DNA of 64,000 nt. Source: Chlorophyllum brunneum (lineage: Eukaryota > Basidiomycota > Agaricomycetes > Agaricales > Agaricaceae). Where the stretch lies: assembly GCA_963576785.1 (NCBI GenBank), contig OY756142.1, positions 558,001 through 622,000 on the forward strand. The letters run 5' to 3'. Of the stretch, positions 1-12,096 are shown piece by piece (position 1 is the stretch's first letter; each line of letters opens with the position of its first letter). Both the position numbers and the translations under genes were made by a program. The notes under the pieces are model-generated. The model was given only the letters and a program-made list of their open reading frames with translations, ran no database searches and was not told where the DNA came from.

Positions 1-1160
1 AGGGAAATCACAGCAGCTTTGGAAGCATTGTAATCGGCTGTGATATCCAGAGTGAGTTGTCATGACAGACCAAGGGCTCAAGCGATTTACTCATTCGTGG
101 AGCGCCTATTATGCCCATGACGGAGGCGACGGTCACCTAGTGAGATATTGCTGATTAGATTATGGGCGGGCTTCCAAAACGGCGCTTACAATGTGGCCCG
201 ATTTTTTCTTGAGCATTTCAGGGAGGAACGCCTTGATGGTCCACCAATGAGCCAAAGTATTGACGCCGAAAGTCCTAACAAAAAGTAGTATGAGCAATCA
301 ACATGAAGCAAGGATCAAACTTACTGTTGAACATCCTTCTCATTTAAATCAAGGATCAACTTTCCTTGGATAACGCCTGCATTATTAACAAGGATAGTAG
401 GCTCTCCGATCTGGGGCGGAAACTTAGACCTGAGCAATATGAGCTTCGAGAAGGATGACGAACTTCGTCCTTGATACGTTTTGCAACAGTTTCAACCTCT
501 GACCATTGGGACACATCACACTTATAGAAGATGATATTATCTGTGATCAAACCATAAGTTCGGGGTTTGTGGTGGATATCAACTTCGTACGCACAGTTCT
601 CGGTCTCGATAGGCTTTACATCGAGGACAATGACTGTAACATTTCGAACAGCAAGAGTATTGGCAAGTAGTTCTCCGACACCGGACGATCCTGGAACAAA
701 TTTAGCATGATATCTTCGGACAGCTCGGCTATTACTGACCCCCTGTTATGACTACAATTTGGTCATCCCAGTCCATTGGCTTAGGGGCAAAAAACAGGTT
801 TCCTTGATTCCTGTACAATAATGATATCCATTTGATGAACCCTAGCAGAATTATATGGCATGAGCATCCACGATAGCAGCCACAGAGAGAGCGCTAGGCT
901 GACAGAATATTGAAATGGCCACGCAATAAACGGCGGGATAGACTACAACCCCGTCGGTTAACTTAGCGCCCTGGAAGAAGTAGAAGATAGGGATAAAGAA
1001 CGTGAAGAATGGGCCTAGGGAAGAATGCTCGTTAACATCCGAAGGGTCGCGCTGGCTATTGACGTAGCAACTTACTAAAAGCAGTGTGAGCCAGAACTTT
1101 GACAATCAGGTCAATGTCGAAGCTGTCGAAAACGAGAGTTGACTCTGATTGCGGCGGCAT
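1..1160 (-). CDS. Short-chain dehydrogenase/reductase, membrane-associated (partial, 3' end off window)
   Basis: NAD(P)-dependent oxidoreductase of the classical SDR family, close to the retinol dehydrogenase / 17-beta-HSD-like group. The chosen start is the ATG at 1160 (MPPQSESTLVF). The first exons encode a hydrophobic N-terminus (FFTFFIPIFYFFQGAK and a second apolar stretch), which suggests anchoring to the ER or lipid droplets. Spliced exons then give the Rossmann start (IVVITGG, then SSGVGELLANTLAVRN), the LDV after beta-2, CDVSQW, the NNAG motif (ILVNNAGVIQGK), GVNTLAHWWTIKAFLPEM, the serine strand (VTVASVMG) and the active-site Y-x3-K (DYNASKAA) just before the window edge. All catalytic parts seen are present. 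At least six introns are used, several about 50 nt. The C-terminal helix region lies beyond position 1. The substrate cannot be told from sequence. Confidence 0.9.
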
Positions 1161-1703
1161 GGTAGTCACAGGTGTGAGAGTAGGGGTGAAGTACAAGGCG
1201 CAGCCTTGGAAGCGAGAGGAAAGAAAGAAGTGGGTATCAAGAACAGCACAGGTCGACGACACCAGACAGGGGAGAAATCAAACTTTGATTGATGGCAAAG
1301 TGACAGCAACCCTGCGCATCTCCCCCAGAACGTGACCTAGTGCACCTTGCCTCCAGCACGTCGGACCACTGACCCATGGCAGCCTCCTCCAGTCTCTAAT
1401 TCTTTTGCCCTAGGACGTCTTTGACAGAATTGAAAGGGTACCCTGGAACCAGGCTGGAAGGAGTAGGATAGCCATGGCCTCGCAGTTAGGCCTAAGAGAG
1501 GGGACCGTGTCTGCTAGATCACCAGATGGACACTGTCAAACGTTCGTGGTTCTTGCGATTCGGCTACTGAGACGTTTGCTGTCGTAGTCGACGCGATGAC
1601 GTTCTCCAAATTGCACTTTGAGTTATTTTTGTCTTTCCGACCATCCACCCTGGCTCGCGTCTCACTCACAGCTTATCTTGTCCCTTTGTCCCACTCTCAG
1701 GAG
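1161..1703. other. Intergenic region between divergent SDR and disordered-protein genes
   Basis: No supported gene. It probably holds both 5' leaders. An in-frame ATG at 1596 could extend the downstream protein by 36 residues, but its sequence is hydrophobic and unlike the rest, and the acceptor-like ctctcag just before 1701 suggests it may instead be 5' UTR. Confidence 0.4.
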
Positions 1704-4700
1704 ATGGGCAACATCAACGAGAAAAATGCGCCCGATGACGGCGAGAAAGATCCTCGTCACGTTTTACTGAACCCCAAAGGCCATTTTGATCCATGGACTG
1801 TACGTATGCACTCTTTTCATCATTGTAATCTCCCCGATGTCGACTGAAAATCTCAACGCCAGGATAAAAACGAAGCGCGAGCCATCGAAGCTGTTTGTCT
1901 TAGGCTGTCAGAGACTAAAGGTCACAAGAACTGACGCACCTTACAGGTGTTGTTTCCTGGCATCGAACCACGCTATCCATCTTCTCCTTCCCCGAAACCC
2001 CCTCCACGATCCAAACAAACAAGTACCCTACCTGCCGTCAAGATTACTGATTTACCGAGGCAGGATTTCCTTGATGTGGTTTGTCTCTCGACATCCATAA
2101 TCCTGGACAGCGAAAACGAGGCCACCTCTGAAGATCTTGATACTCCTCAAACAGATATTCCTGATCCCACGGAACCAGACAACGATCACGAAGAAAGCGG
2201 TGATACTTCGTTATCCGATTCTGTCATTCCCGCAACCTTTGAGACTGTCGAAAAGGCAGAAACCCTGCCCTCAGATATCGAGATCAACATTTCAACTCCA
2301 CTGACGAATGGAATCCGTTCCCTGGACACCATCGAAGAACTTAACGAAGACACATCTTTAACGAATGTATGCATATACCCGTCCTCCTTCCCCAATTTCT
2401 AAAAAACCTTCACGTAGCCCGAGAGCCAGGTCGTAGACGATCCTCTTCTTCTAACCTCAGGGAAACCACCCCAACCACACCGAACTGACTGTGACAATGG
2501 CGCATCCGAGACGACCGTCCTACGACCACCTGCAACCCCGGATCGTGCCACTACAATAACAGAGCTAGTTCTGGAGAAATCGCCACTCGCTTTGGCATCA
2601 AACAATCCTCGTGTCACCCTACAACAAAATCTTGACATTCCTATCGCTCCTTTGCCTCTTTCGGTCCTGGGTGAGAAGGATTGCGAAGCAGCCATGGTTC
2701 TGTCCCCCCTCACTCTAGGCCCATCTACACTCACCCATGTCGACGACGTGGAGCTTAAGGAGCTGGTCGACATATATTGTGAGGATACGGAGAAAAAAAA
2801 TTGCAAGGACGATGAAACCTCTCGACCCCCGGAAGTATATCAAGAGGGTCAACTGGGCTACCAAAATGACGGGAAGAACAACGCAAATTTTCTTGACATA
2901 AAACTTTCTGAAGACAGCCATGTCGCCCCGCCCGCTCCTTATCTGGATACCATCCCTTTACCTCCGTTCCCAACAGAAGAGAGTGCGGGGCTTTTCGTTT
3001 CTGAGGTTCTCACTCTTGAAGATTCCGGTCTTGGCTCGATTGTTCCGAAGCCTGTCAATGCCATGGATCCAGATCAAGCAAGGATTTCTGCTTCTCCTAT
3101 GCCTGTTCATCTTCCCGGTGCTGCCGTAGAATCTAAGGAGATAAAAACGCCAATTCAAAGTCGAGACGTGATGATTCAGGCTCCCTCTATTGTGAGCGGA
3201 TTGGGAGAGATTGTCCACGGGGGGTCATCCGAATCTTCCCTTGAATCAAAAGCCCCGCACCCTGCAGTACTCCAGACCCATCTTTCCGTCGGCATCCAGG
3301 CATCTGCCGCTGAAGATGATATTGAATCGTTACAAGCCGCTATCGACACTTTGAAAATTGACTCCCCAAATAACGATATTCCATCTTTTCCTCCCCGCCC
3401 GACAGCCCAACATTCGGAATTGGTAGCATTAGCTCAGGGGGCTCAAGAGGCTCAAAAGGAGGGGGTGCAGATAGTCACCCCGGAAAATAGCTCTCAGAAG
3501 CTTGCTTTGGTCATTCCCGAACTAAGAACTTATGCAGACGCTACAAATGTGCGTCTCAACAGAATGTTTCCTGAGATATAATTATGCTGACTGAGAGGAT
3601 ACTAGATTGCCATTCGGCATCCAGAACTGGCCAAGGAGGTTTTGAAAGCACCGTTAGCGTCCAGTCATTCTTCATCAACAATTGATCGGTTTACTCGAAA
3701 AGTAGAGGAACGAGAAAGTACTGAACACACCCCAGATCGACCTAACTGGGCGAAGGCGCCCGTGGAGGGAGATGCCATCCCAACTTTAACTGGCCCAACA
3801 CTAGCCAGCGATGCGCTTAAGGGTAGCGTTCATACCCCTGGGATTCCCAACTGGGCCGTAGCCCCCGTCTTGGAATCTACTGTAATACCAAAGGGTGGGA
3901 GGACTCAGCGGGAACGAGGCCCCCGTCGTGGGAAGAAAGCGAAAAAGAATCAAAGCAATCACGGTGGCGCCGAGAGCTCCTGGCCCATTCCTGGACCCTC
4001 GACGCTACTAGAACCCACGCCGTTGCTCGTTTCAGAGCCAGAGAAGGAACTTTTTGAACACCTGTGCAAATCCACACCACCACTTCAATTCGTCCCCACT
4101 GAGGAACAGCGGAAAGTAGCGGCCAATCGCCGAAAAGTCAGCAAATGGATTAGTGAATCGACGTCGGTTATGGCGTCTCCGAAATCCAACGCAAAACGAG
4201 GGTCTATTGCTGTAGCTTCTTGTAGCACATTCATGATGGAATCTGTTTCGGAACAGGTAATCGAAGGCGGTCTGGGCACGGGCGGGGATGTAAGTTTTGA
4301 AAACGCTCCGTCCCCTGCATCACGGATGGCTAAAGCCCTGGCTGCTCGAGAAGCTTTCAAGAGGGGCTTGAGTGATCAGGTAGTCGAGGTGTGCATTTCC
4401 GTGGAGTCGTGCGTTATCTGGTAGCTGATATGACCTAGAATGACCAGCATTTGAAAACCAGGACGTCTGACCCAGCTCCGATGACTACACCCAACGAGCC
4501 TATGGAGGATAATTCGCCTTGCCAAGACGATCGGAAGATTACTGTAGACAAAGGTAAAAATCCTATGGTCAGGAGTCCATCTCCAGTCAGTCGGCCAAGG
4601 AGCGCAAGTATCGCGAGCAGTCTCGCATCTGGTGTCTCTGCAAAATCCGGGGTCTCGACTTTGAGTCGGCTCTTTCAACGCGCAATCCAGGAGATGGGAT

Positions 4701-6213
4701 CTCAAGCTTGCTCTCGACCGATCTCTGGTACACATAATGGTGGTACCCGTCCAATCCCACCTGAAGGTCGAGATAAGGAACCACAAGGAACCCCCAATGC
4801 CGTTGCTCAACCTCCTGAACCACTTTCTCGGGGATCACCAGAGATAGATAATACTACACCGATCGTTATCAATGCCGTCACCTGTCCCGAAATCGCAGTC
4901 ACGCAAGCTACTAAGGGCGCTGCTCCAAACATGAAAGGAAAATTCAAGATCTCGGCTCCACCTCACCAAATGGTTGAACCTAGTAGGAGCGCGGGAAGCA
5001 ACGGCGAGCGCTTCATATTCAGTTTCAAGCCCCCGCAAGCTTCCATTGGCAAAGAAGATCAGAAGACACCTGTGGGTTCGCAGCAGATCGTTCCACCGTT
5101 TACGACGCAACTGGGGGCTACTGCTGTACCACCACCGAGATTTGAACAGAGAGGGAACACGACAAAGACACCGCGTGCTCCCTCAACGAGAAATTTTATC
5201 CCGAGAGGGAAATATGTTCCACCCCCGATCAGAGATGGCCAGATATATCGACAGAGTCAAGCTTCGGTTACTTCTACGGCGGTCCCTTCTGCTAGCGCTG
5301 GTAATGGTACCCCTACGTCACAGACGCAGAAGACTCCCCAGGCTTCACAGCTCTCTGCGGGTACTGGTGCTACCATGACCGCGACCGCAGGCCTGAATGT
5401 GCATGCTCCGCCTTTTGATCTTTACGATGACGCATTGATGGACTTCCAAGCTCCTGTTCCTGCTCGAACCAATGTAATACCTGACGTCAACGCGCATATC
5501 GGGACCGCGGGTGATTTACCAGATGGTACTCAACGAGATCCTCATGGCCGACCTAAAGTGTTCGGACACCGTCGTCAACCGAACTCCACTAGTGCTTCGC
5601 ATGCTCCTGCTGCTCATATGAACCCTAGCATACGATTTCGGGCCCACGACACAATGACGCCATTGGGTTTTCCGAGTACTGTTCACACTCAGCCGCAAGG
5701 ATTCTTTGATCCCCAAGCTCAAGTTCAGGCGCAAGCGCAGATTCCTAAGTACAAATTGGATGAATATATGGTGAATTTGGCTATGGCTCAAGAGAGGTTG
5801 CAGCAAAATATGGCTGATCTGGTGCACCTGGCGTCTGGGTATGGTAAACCCGAGACCTTTAACCCCACCGTGACAACGAGTCAATTCCAGAGTTCGAACC
5901 TCAGAGCGAGGGGTAATAGGGTAAACGTCGTCTTCAGTATGTGCTAGACGTGCGACTGATTACATTATGGTCTACCCAGCCATCATTTGGTCCGATCCCG
6001 ATGGAGGAGACAAGGACCTTTTTGCAGTCTCCGATTTGTCAACAAGGTCCACCGATGGGCCCGAGGGTCAGTCTTCCGTCTCGTTTCCAGCCACAGGCAC
6101 CGGCTCCGTTCGCGGCTCAGCACATGTTCGAAGAGTATTGTAGGCGACAGAGACAGGAGACGAGGACAATGCACGAGAACATACCGTCGAGATTACCAAG
6201 GAGGAAAATATAA
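1704..6213 (+). CDS. Long serine/proline-rich, largely disordered protein of unknown function
   Basis: I do not recognise this family. Six exons join in frame at good splice sites: 1704-1799 (MGNINEKNAPDDGEKD...), 1947-about 2366, an exon starting near 2400-2590 and running to about 3546, about 3608-4378, about 4450-5919, and 5980-6213 (end MHENIPSRLPRRKI). The result is well over 1000 residues rich in S, P, T, E and Q, with no transmembrane segment or signal peptide. Visible ordered islands are few: a segment IAIRHPELAKEVLKAP, two copies of a short motif reading HTPxxPNWAxAPV (near 3726-3764 and 3832-3870), a basic patch (RRGKKAKK), and a predicted helical, Q-rich stretch near 5740-5840 (MVNLAMAQERLQQNMADLV). 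The profile suggests a scaffold or RNA/chromatin-associated regulator, which is inference only. The border of exon 3 is the least certain. A start at 1596 is possible. Confidence 0.7.
3726..3870 (+). repeat. Two copies of an HTPxxPNWAxAPV peptide motif
   Basis: Within the disordered protein, HTPDRPNWAKAPV and HTPGIPNWAVAPV are about 35 codons apart. The conserved PNWAxAP core stands out from low-complexity surroundings and looks like a short linear binding motif. Confidence 0.6.
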
Positions 6214-6721
6214 CAAGAATGTGGATGGGGGGGGGGGAAATAGTGGAGGTGAATACCCCATGGATACCTGAATTTCTTTCATCATTTGCTCTCCCTTCTC
6301 CTTCCAACGACCTGCACTCCCACCCCAGCGATACCTATTTTCATGCACGTACTCCTAGTCGTGATGACATATCAACAAGTAAACGTCAAATTGTTGAAGA
6401 CACAAATACAGTTTGAGTTACGTCGCGAGTCCAACTTGCGACAAGAACGAAATCAAATACATGAGGGAATAAACGTCTAAACATCAGGGCTAAGCGCTAA
6501 GGTCTAGCAGTCCTCTAGGGACCAAATTACGAGTGGCACGGTCAGAGCGTCAAGCGTATGCCAGTTCACCAAGACAGGAACAAAACAACAGAAAATAGCG
6601 TCTTATGCGCGGGTAAGAAAAATAAAAAAGACTGGGGTATCCAGCATCGTTAAAATTGAACGTTTTGGCTGTGGACGCCATTTTTAGTGGCGGGTACTCG
6701 AGGTGAAAATGGGGAAAGGCC
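6214..6721. other. Intergenic 3' ends of convergent genes
   Basis: This region lies between the stop of the disordered protein and the CAP gene on the other strand. It includes a run of about ten G near 6228-6238. A short last exon of the CAP gene may lie near 6645-6665. Confidence 0.4.
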
Positions 6722-7475
6722 TTACGCAAGCTCTCCAACAACATTCCCAGCAGGGTTGTAGAAGCACACATAGAGAGTGGCAGGGCCATGGTCGCGGTCA
6801 AAGATGTTACTACAGGTAGCAGCGGCGCATCCGACTTCGGTGGTTGATTTCCAGACGACCTGGGTGAAGTGGCTAAAGACAGGATGGACTGGGTTGTATT
6901 GGCCTTTAATATTCAATCGTCAGCATTGTCGGGAGACTGGATAAAGTGATGTCCCTCCGCAGGACGATGTAAGGTGAGGCAGCCAAAAATAGCATAGAGA
7001 TAGACGCCAAGGAACACGTTTTGCTCATTTCAAACAGTGCAAAATGCACTAAAGGACAATAAAATTGCCGATAAGAGGACTTACCAGCATCTTGCACAAA
7101 TGTACCAACCGCAGCACTGACAGGAAAATCACCCGTAGCCGCAACGATATTCTCTCCATAGGGTGTATCGCTCAATATGCCGTTCGTGTGTTTGAAATTA
7201 CATGCGTCGGCCCATTGTTCGGCCATTTCTGCGAGAGGGACAGACCATCTGAGGGGGATAGCGTGGTGATTTGCGCGGACGGAGTTATGTCCCCGTAAAA
7301 ATTCCTGGATTTGTGCGGAGGAACGTCGGATGGATGTTGGTTCTATGAGAGGGTGAGGACCGCGGTTGGAGTGAAGGTGGATATGGGATATGGGAGCAGG
7401 TGCACCGAAGGCATTGGTTGGCTGGAGGAGAGCAACGAAGAGAGTGACGAAGGGGAAGATGAAGAATGAAAACAT
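6722..7475 (-). CDS. Secreted CAP-domain (SCP/PR-1-like) protein
   Basis: The CAP superfamily comprises secreted cysteine-rich proteins; the fungal Pry proteins bind sterols and lipids. A signal peptide is clear (MFSFFIFPFVTLFVALLQ, cut near NAFG/APAP). The CAP fold follows: LRGHNSVRANHHAIPLRW, then WADACNFKHTNG, YGENI, and after the intron (6904 to about 7084) the hallmark HFTQVVWKSTTEVGCAA, then GPATLYVCFYNPAGNVVGEL. The splice DAG|QYNP restores family spacing exactly. The intron is about 180 nt, long for this genome. The stop right after VGELA is taken as the end. An alternative is a GT donor at that point joining a few codons near 6650 (KTFNF). No extra C-terminal domain is seen. Confidence 0.9.
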
Positions 7476-8198
7476 TTTCCTGAAATATGATTTGTTTGAT
7501 GTTTTTCAGTTGGGGATGGGTATGGGTACTGCGGGTTGGGGGTTAAGGAGCGACGGAGGCTTGGGTGAGCCTTGTTGAGAAGGGTAGGAGGGATGGAGGA
7601 TATGTGGTAGTGGGAAGAGAAGAGACTGTTGGAGGATTGTGAATTTTGCATGTGACCGGTCTGATTGTGCCGCATGGGGACCTCAGAAGGAACAGAGTGA
7701 AGTTTGATCCTGCTGTAGCCTTGGCGACATACCGTTGTCACGGTGCCTGACGGGGAATTAGCGGGAGAGATCCTGCCTTCAACTGGCTAATTACTGGATT
7801 GAAATCTTTGCTCTAGGAAAATTCGTAGCATTTCCAACACCCGACTTCTATGTCGCTCAAGAATATATGGGACCTGGTGGGACCCTGAATGCTTAAATTG
7901 TGGAGAGTCACGTGTGCAATTAACGATTATGTCACTGTCATTATGTTAGGGGAGTGATGTATTGATAGCAGATCATCCCCACTCATGAAGAGTACAGCAC
8001 TGGATCGTGCGCCTCTCGAGGCCAGACAAATGAGGTTATTTCAGACGACGGAAAATAGGTTCAATCTAGGGAGCTGCGGCAGGAATGAAGTAAAAAAATG
8101 AGTCGGGTGATTGTATCCTAACCGACAGGCTGGTCCTCGATTATTCGGTGAAGGGTAGGGGCGAAAGTAAATGGAAGTGGTTGGTTAACTATGCTGCA
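7476..8198. other. Intergenic, no gene seen
   Basis: This is the promoter side of the CAP gene and the 3' side of prefoldin. A GTCACGTG box lies at 7907-7914, about 430 bp upstream of the CAP start. No open frame with recognisable content. Confidence 0.4.
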
Positions 8199-8740
8199 TT
8201 AGGCTGGTCGTATTTTGTAGTCGCGTTTAAATCCATCCAACTCCTGTTCCTTCGTTTTGTATTGTTCAGCGAGACTGTTGACCGCTTTGCGGATCTTTTG
8301 GGATAGTTAGCGACTAGAATAGCCGACAGATGCTAGAACCCCACCCCATCGCGATTGGTTTGCAGAGCGGGGACCACATCTTTGACTGTGCGTTCGACGA
8401 GGACTCCGCCGATCAGACGAAAGCATTTTCGATCTGGTTCCTCCGCAAGTGCTTCATTCAGAGTGTTGAGCACGAGGCTAGCATCGGTGCTGTGTTAGGA
8501 GTACGACGGGATGCGCGTAAGAAGGTTAATGGCGTACGTGTGTTCGTCTGCCTCTTGCTCGAGCTCGCCAATTTTGCCTGCGAGGGCTTGGAGTTCATTT
8601 TGCATCCGGATAAAGTTCTGTTGGATCTCTGTCTGGATCAATCTCATTAGAGCCAGGATTTCACAGTACAGGTTGCACATACCCTGGGGTGCCAATAAGG
8701 GTGCCTTTGCCTTTGCCTTTGTGGACGATGAGGAGGCCAT
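8199..8740 (-). CDS. PFD2: Prefoldin subunit 2 (beta-type prefoldin, Gim4)
   Basis: This is a beta-type subunit of the cytosolic hexameric prefoldin chaperone, which hands unfolded actin and tubulin to the CCT chaperonin. Four exons are recovered. Exon 1 (ATG at 8740, MASSSSTKAKAKAPLLAPQ) splices to EIQQNFIRMQNELQALAGKI. A 49-nt intron inside the EADEHT codons restores the frame to TDASLVLNTLNEALAEEPDR, followed by the family signature KCFRLIGGVLVERTVKDVVP and ALQTNRDG. The last exon gives IRKAVNSLAEQYKTKEQELD and ends in KIRPA. The layout is coiled coil, beta hairpins, coiled coil, about 130 residues, normal for the family. An upstream in-frame ATG at 8797 would overlap the divergent promoter and is less likely. 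Confidence 0.95.
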
Positions 8741-8866
8741 GGCATGTAGATGGGGTTTGAGTTTCTCGTGACATGATTGGCCAGAGTGGCGTGTCACGTG
8801 CAGCTCAACCCGCTCCGTTCCACCAGCCCCAACTCGTCGGCGCTGGCATCCTCGACGCTCTCCTCC
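8741..8866. promoter_or_regulatory. Short bidirectional promoter, PFD2 / NDUFS8
   Basis: Only 126 bp separate the two start codons. The interval holds a GTCACGTG box (8793-8800) and an inverted CCAAT box (ATTGG, 8776-8780). The box type matches that found upstream of several other genes in the window. Confidence 0.55.
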
Positions 8867-9866
8867 ATGTCCTTTGCGCGTATCGTCGGGCTAAACCCCC
8901 GCATCCTCGTAGCGGCCACCCGCAGCAACACCACAAATCCACTCATTGCTCGTCGTTTACTGTCCAACTCCTCGTGTTCCCATGCCCAGCACGTACCAAA
9001 TGGGGGACTCAAGAGTAACCTCGATGAGAAAGTCAATCGCAACCAACAATCTTCAGCAACACAGTACGATACCGAAGCCCTCGACTTAGACCCGTACAGG
9101 AACGGTCCCAGCGCCATTGACAAGGCTGTTCACATTTTCTTCTTTACTGAGATCCTCCGAGGTATTCCGTTCGTCCCAGTACAAATTTTTCTGCCGCTGA
9201 GTGAGCCTAGGAATGTGGATCGTATTGGAGAACTTCTTCCGTCCACCCTATACTATCATGTATCCGTTTGAGAAGGGTCCTTTATCGCCTCGTTTCCGTG
9301 GTGAGCACGCCCTGCGCCGTTACCCCAGCGGAGAAGAACGTTGCATTGGTCAGTCATTCATTTATATTACGTGCGCAGTGCCCAGATGCTCATGAAAAAA
9401 GCCTGCAAGCTTTGCGAGGCTATTTGTCCCGCTCAAGCTATCACGATTGAGAGCGAAGCGCGTCAGGACGGATCGAGGAAGACAACTAAATATGGTTCGT
9501 CATTAGCACTCGTAGAAGACAATGCAGCGCCAATAACTTCCGCTACAGATATCGACATGACTAAGTGCATATACTGCGGCTTCTGCCAGGAGGCATGTCC
9601 AGTTGATGCTATTGTCGAAAGTACGTTCAGCTCTGTTTCTCCGAGCCATTGTTCTCTCGGTTAACAGCCCTTCCATTTCAGCACAAAATCAGGAATATTC
9701 TACGGAAACCCGTGAGGAATTGCTGTACAATAAAGAAAAACTCCTCGCGAATGGTGATAGGGCCGAGGCTGAGATTGCTGCAAATCTTTATGGTGAGCAC
9801 TGTTTCTCATAGCCTTACGACTCAATCTGACTGTTCATTTCCACAGCGGACCATGTATATCGATGA
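8867..9866 (+). CDS. NDUFS8: NADH:ubiquinone oxidoreductase 23-kDa (TYKY) iron-sulfur subunit, complex I
   Basis: This matrix-arm subunit carries iron-sulfur clusters N6a and N6b of mitochondrial complex I. The N-terminus is a mitochondrial presequence rich in R, S and N ([20 protein letters not shown]). The mature part runs [61 protein letters not shown] in family order. Two complete 4Fe-4S motifs follow, [12 protein letters not shown] and [12 protein letters not shown], and the C-terminus is EIAANLYADHVYR. Six exons join cleanly (introns near 9160-9209, 9351-9396, 9496-9549, 9621-9682 and 9792-9846). The ATG at 8867 is preferred; an in-frame ATG at 8777 would add 30 residues and reach into the shared promoter. 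Every ligand cysteine is present. Confidence 0.96.
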
Positions 9867-10814
9867 TAGTTGTCTGTCAATGGGGAGGCAAGATAGACTA
9901 CCTTCGGTAGACTCTATTACATGTCCGGGTATAGAACCTTTCTATCAGATATTCATCTCCGTCCCCATTCGCACCTCAAAAGTTTGTGTCAGACCGTGGC
10001 AAGTGACCCACTGGTGAACCCCAATTGCGGGGCGACCGAGGTCCAACGTCGCAACATGATTATTTTGAGCGTTCATTTGAGGTTATTTATACTAAGTCAA
10101 CATCAATCAATTTTCAACTTCTATTGCCTGGTGCTTCCCCAGATCCCTGGCTATCCTCCTATCGAGGTATATTGATTAAACTTGTCCCCTAATTAACGCC
10201 CAATTCTTCAGATTGATTTCTAACGCGTAAGTCCAACCAACTGTTACACTGCTGAGATCGGCTGACCGCCTAACCTCTAAGAATCCTTGGAAATCCCAAG
10301 ATCGAATCGACAAATGATAATTGGATGCAAATGACGCAGTATGACTCGACTTTCTATAATGGAGCCCTGATAATAATGTGGGTTGTGTACTCTTTTTTTC
10401 TCAGACAACAGCTGAAGACAGCCAAAGGCGATGCGACTGTCCGGAAAAAAAAAAAACTTGACCCTTGAGTCCGGGTCAGTCCCTCGCGCCCTTGTCCAAT
10501 TACGTCGTCTTCAACAGGCTGCCGGACATAACAAGGACTGCTGTCTACGCCGGATTGTCAACACCACTATCCTGTCTGTGGAGCCTTCCCTACACAGCTC
10601 GATGACGAATAGAAGAAAAGCTTACTCAAGAACCAAACTATCATATCGGCCAGTTCAGCCCAGTAACCTGGTCGCGATCGTAACATGACAGTCGGTCAGC
10701 AAATGGCTATCGTCACCAGTGCCAGCCGCAGCTACATTTATCGCATTGCTTCCCAAGCTACCTTGCACTGCAGCTCGGCCAACCAAACCTGACTCATCCA
10801 AGTTCCTCTCCACA
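9867..10814. other. Intergenic, no supported gene
   Basis: Only short frames without family features. This is probably the NDUFS8 3' UTR plus the 5' region of the next gene. Confidence 0.4.
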
Positions 10815-12096
10815 ATGGACTCCTGCGTCAATAATAACTCTATGCCTGCGGTCGGAACAAATCCGTATCAAGGTTCGCTGGAGAAGATCAGTCACAAAAC
10901 TGCTTCTGCACATAAAGAGTGAGATTCCACAGATTCCGCTTCCCGTATCTTATCGGTTGTTAAAAGTAAATGCTAACATTATGACTTTTGACATCCTCTC
11001 TCTTCATTTGATGTTTTCGTGTGTTAGTAACAGTGGCCAATTGCGAAAGTCTCCAAGGATCCGGCAAAAGCACCGTTCACACGCATCCTCGATTGTTTGC
11101 GGCGCCCCTCAGAGCCCAACCTCGACAGAGTCACAATCACGGACGCTTCCCACCAAGCGGCGTTATGACCGTACCAAGGTTGCATTCCATCATCTAGAGC
11201 CCCTATCCCGCGGAATACCGGCAGATTCGCGTAGAAACCGTGATGTTGTCACAGATACTGCGTCGAGCGCTCTCAATCAGGATCGTGGGTCTGACAAGAT
11301 CGGTTGTGCAACTCGGGGACAACGTGGTGCGTCGACAGCGACAGAAAGTATTCTGAATGGCCTGTCACACCCTCCAAGGGCGGCAGCGAGGACACGTCGA
11401 CACCACGGAAGCAAGGTTCCCAATTTGGATGCTATTGCCACCCGTCAAGAATCTTGTACTGGAGTCTCCACAGCCTCAGCTTCAGCAGCAACGGCGGAAA
11501 AGACTTCGACGAGCGGAAACCGAGGTTTTCGTGCGAGGTTGATGTTATCCCAAGCTCGCAAAACGATCGAGAACCACAAACCGGGCTGGTCTGCCTCGGA
11601 TAGTACGAAACGGATTCGTCAAAGAAGACCCTTCATCATGGACGTCGTACTTGAATTGAAGTCCCAGTATGCTGGTTACACGACTGAGGATATGTATGTC
11701 ACATTCGAATCTATGCGGCGACATGAGGATTCGCGACCGGTATTCGACTATCTTGCGCAAGATTTCTCGGCGGGGGCGGCGAGTGTAGATGCGTATTGGA
11801 ATGACCAAGCGAAAGTTTGGCATGACTGGAAGACTCCTGGGGATGACTCCATCAGTTGTGTTGGTGGATTGGCATCCCCCATTGGGACTGGTCGTGGCCC
11901 TGACATTGACGTTGCCGCTTCCCCGGACTATTCCATGTCTCCAGCGGTGACTTCCCCAGCCCCACCTTCAAGTTTCTTGTCAGTTGAACGCGCTCATTTC
12001 CCCGATTCTAGTGAACGTTCGACAGCTTCTTGGTGCCCTGTATTGAATTGCGATTACGTTGCTGGTCTATCAAGGTCACCCACGCGGTCACTCTGA
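10815..12096 (+). CDS. Unknown basic protein, about 390 residues
   Basis: I do not recognise this family. Exon 1 (10815-10918, MDSCVNNNSMPAVGTNPYQG) joins exon 2 (11034-12096) across a 115-nt intron with a GTGAGA donor and a TAACAG acceptor, and the reading frame is kept. The N-terminal half is basic and S/T/R-rich. A compact, less biased segment near 11635-11830 (FIMDVVLELKSQYAGYTTED, then YVTFESMRRHEDSRPVFDYL, then DAYWNDQAKVWHDWK) looks like a small folded helical domain. The C-terminus is S/P-rich again. No signal peptide or membrane span. It could be a nuclear protein, but this is inference. Confidence 0.6.
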
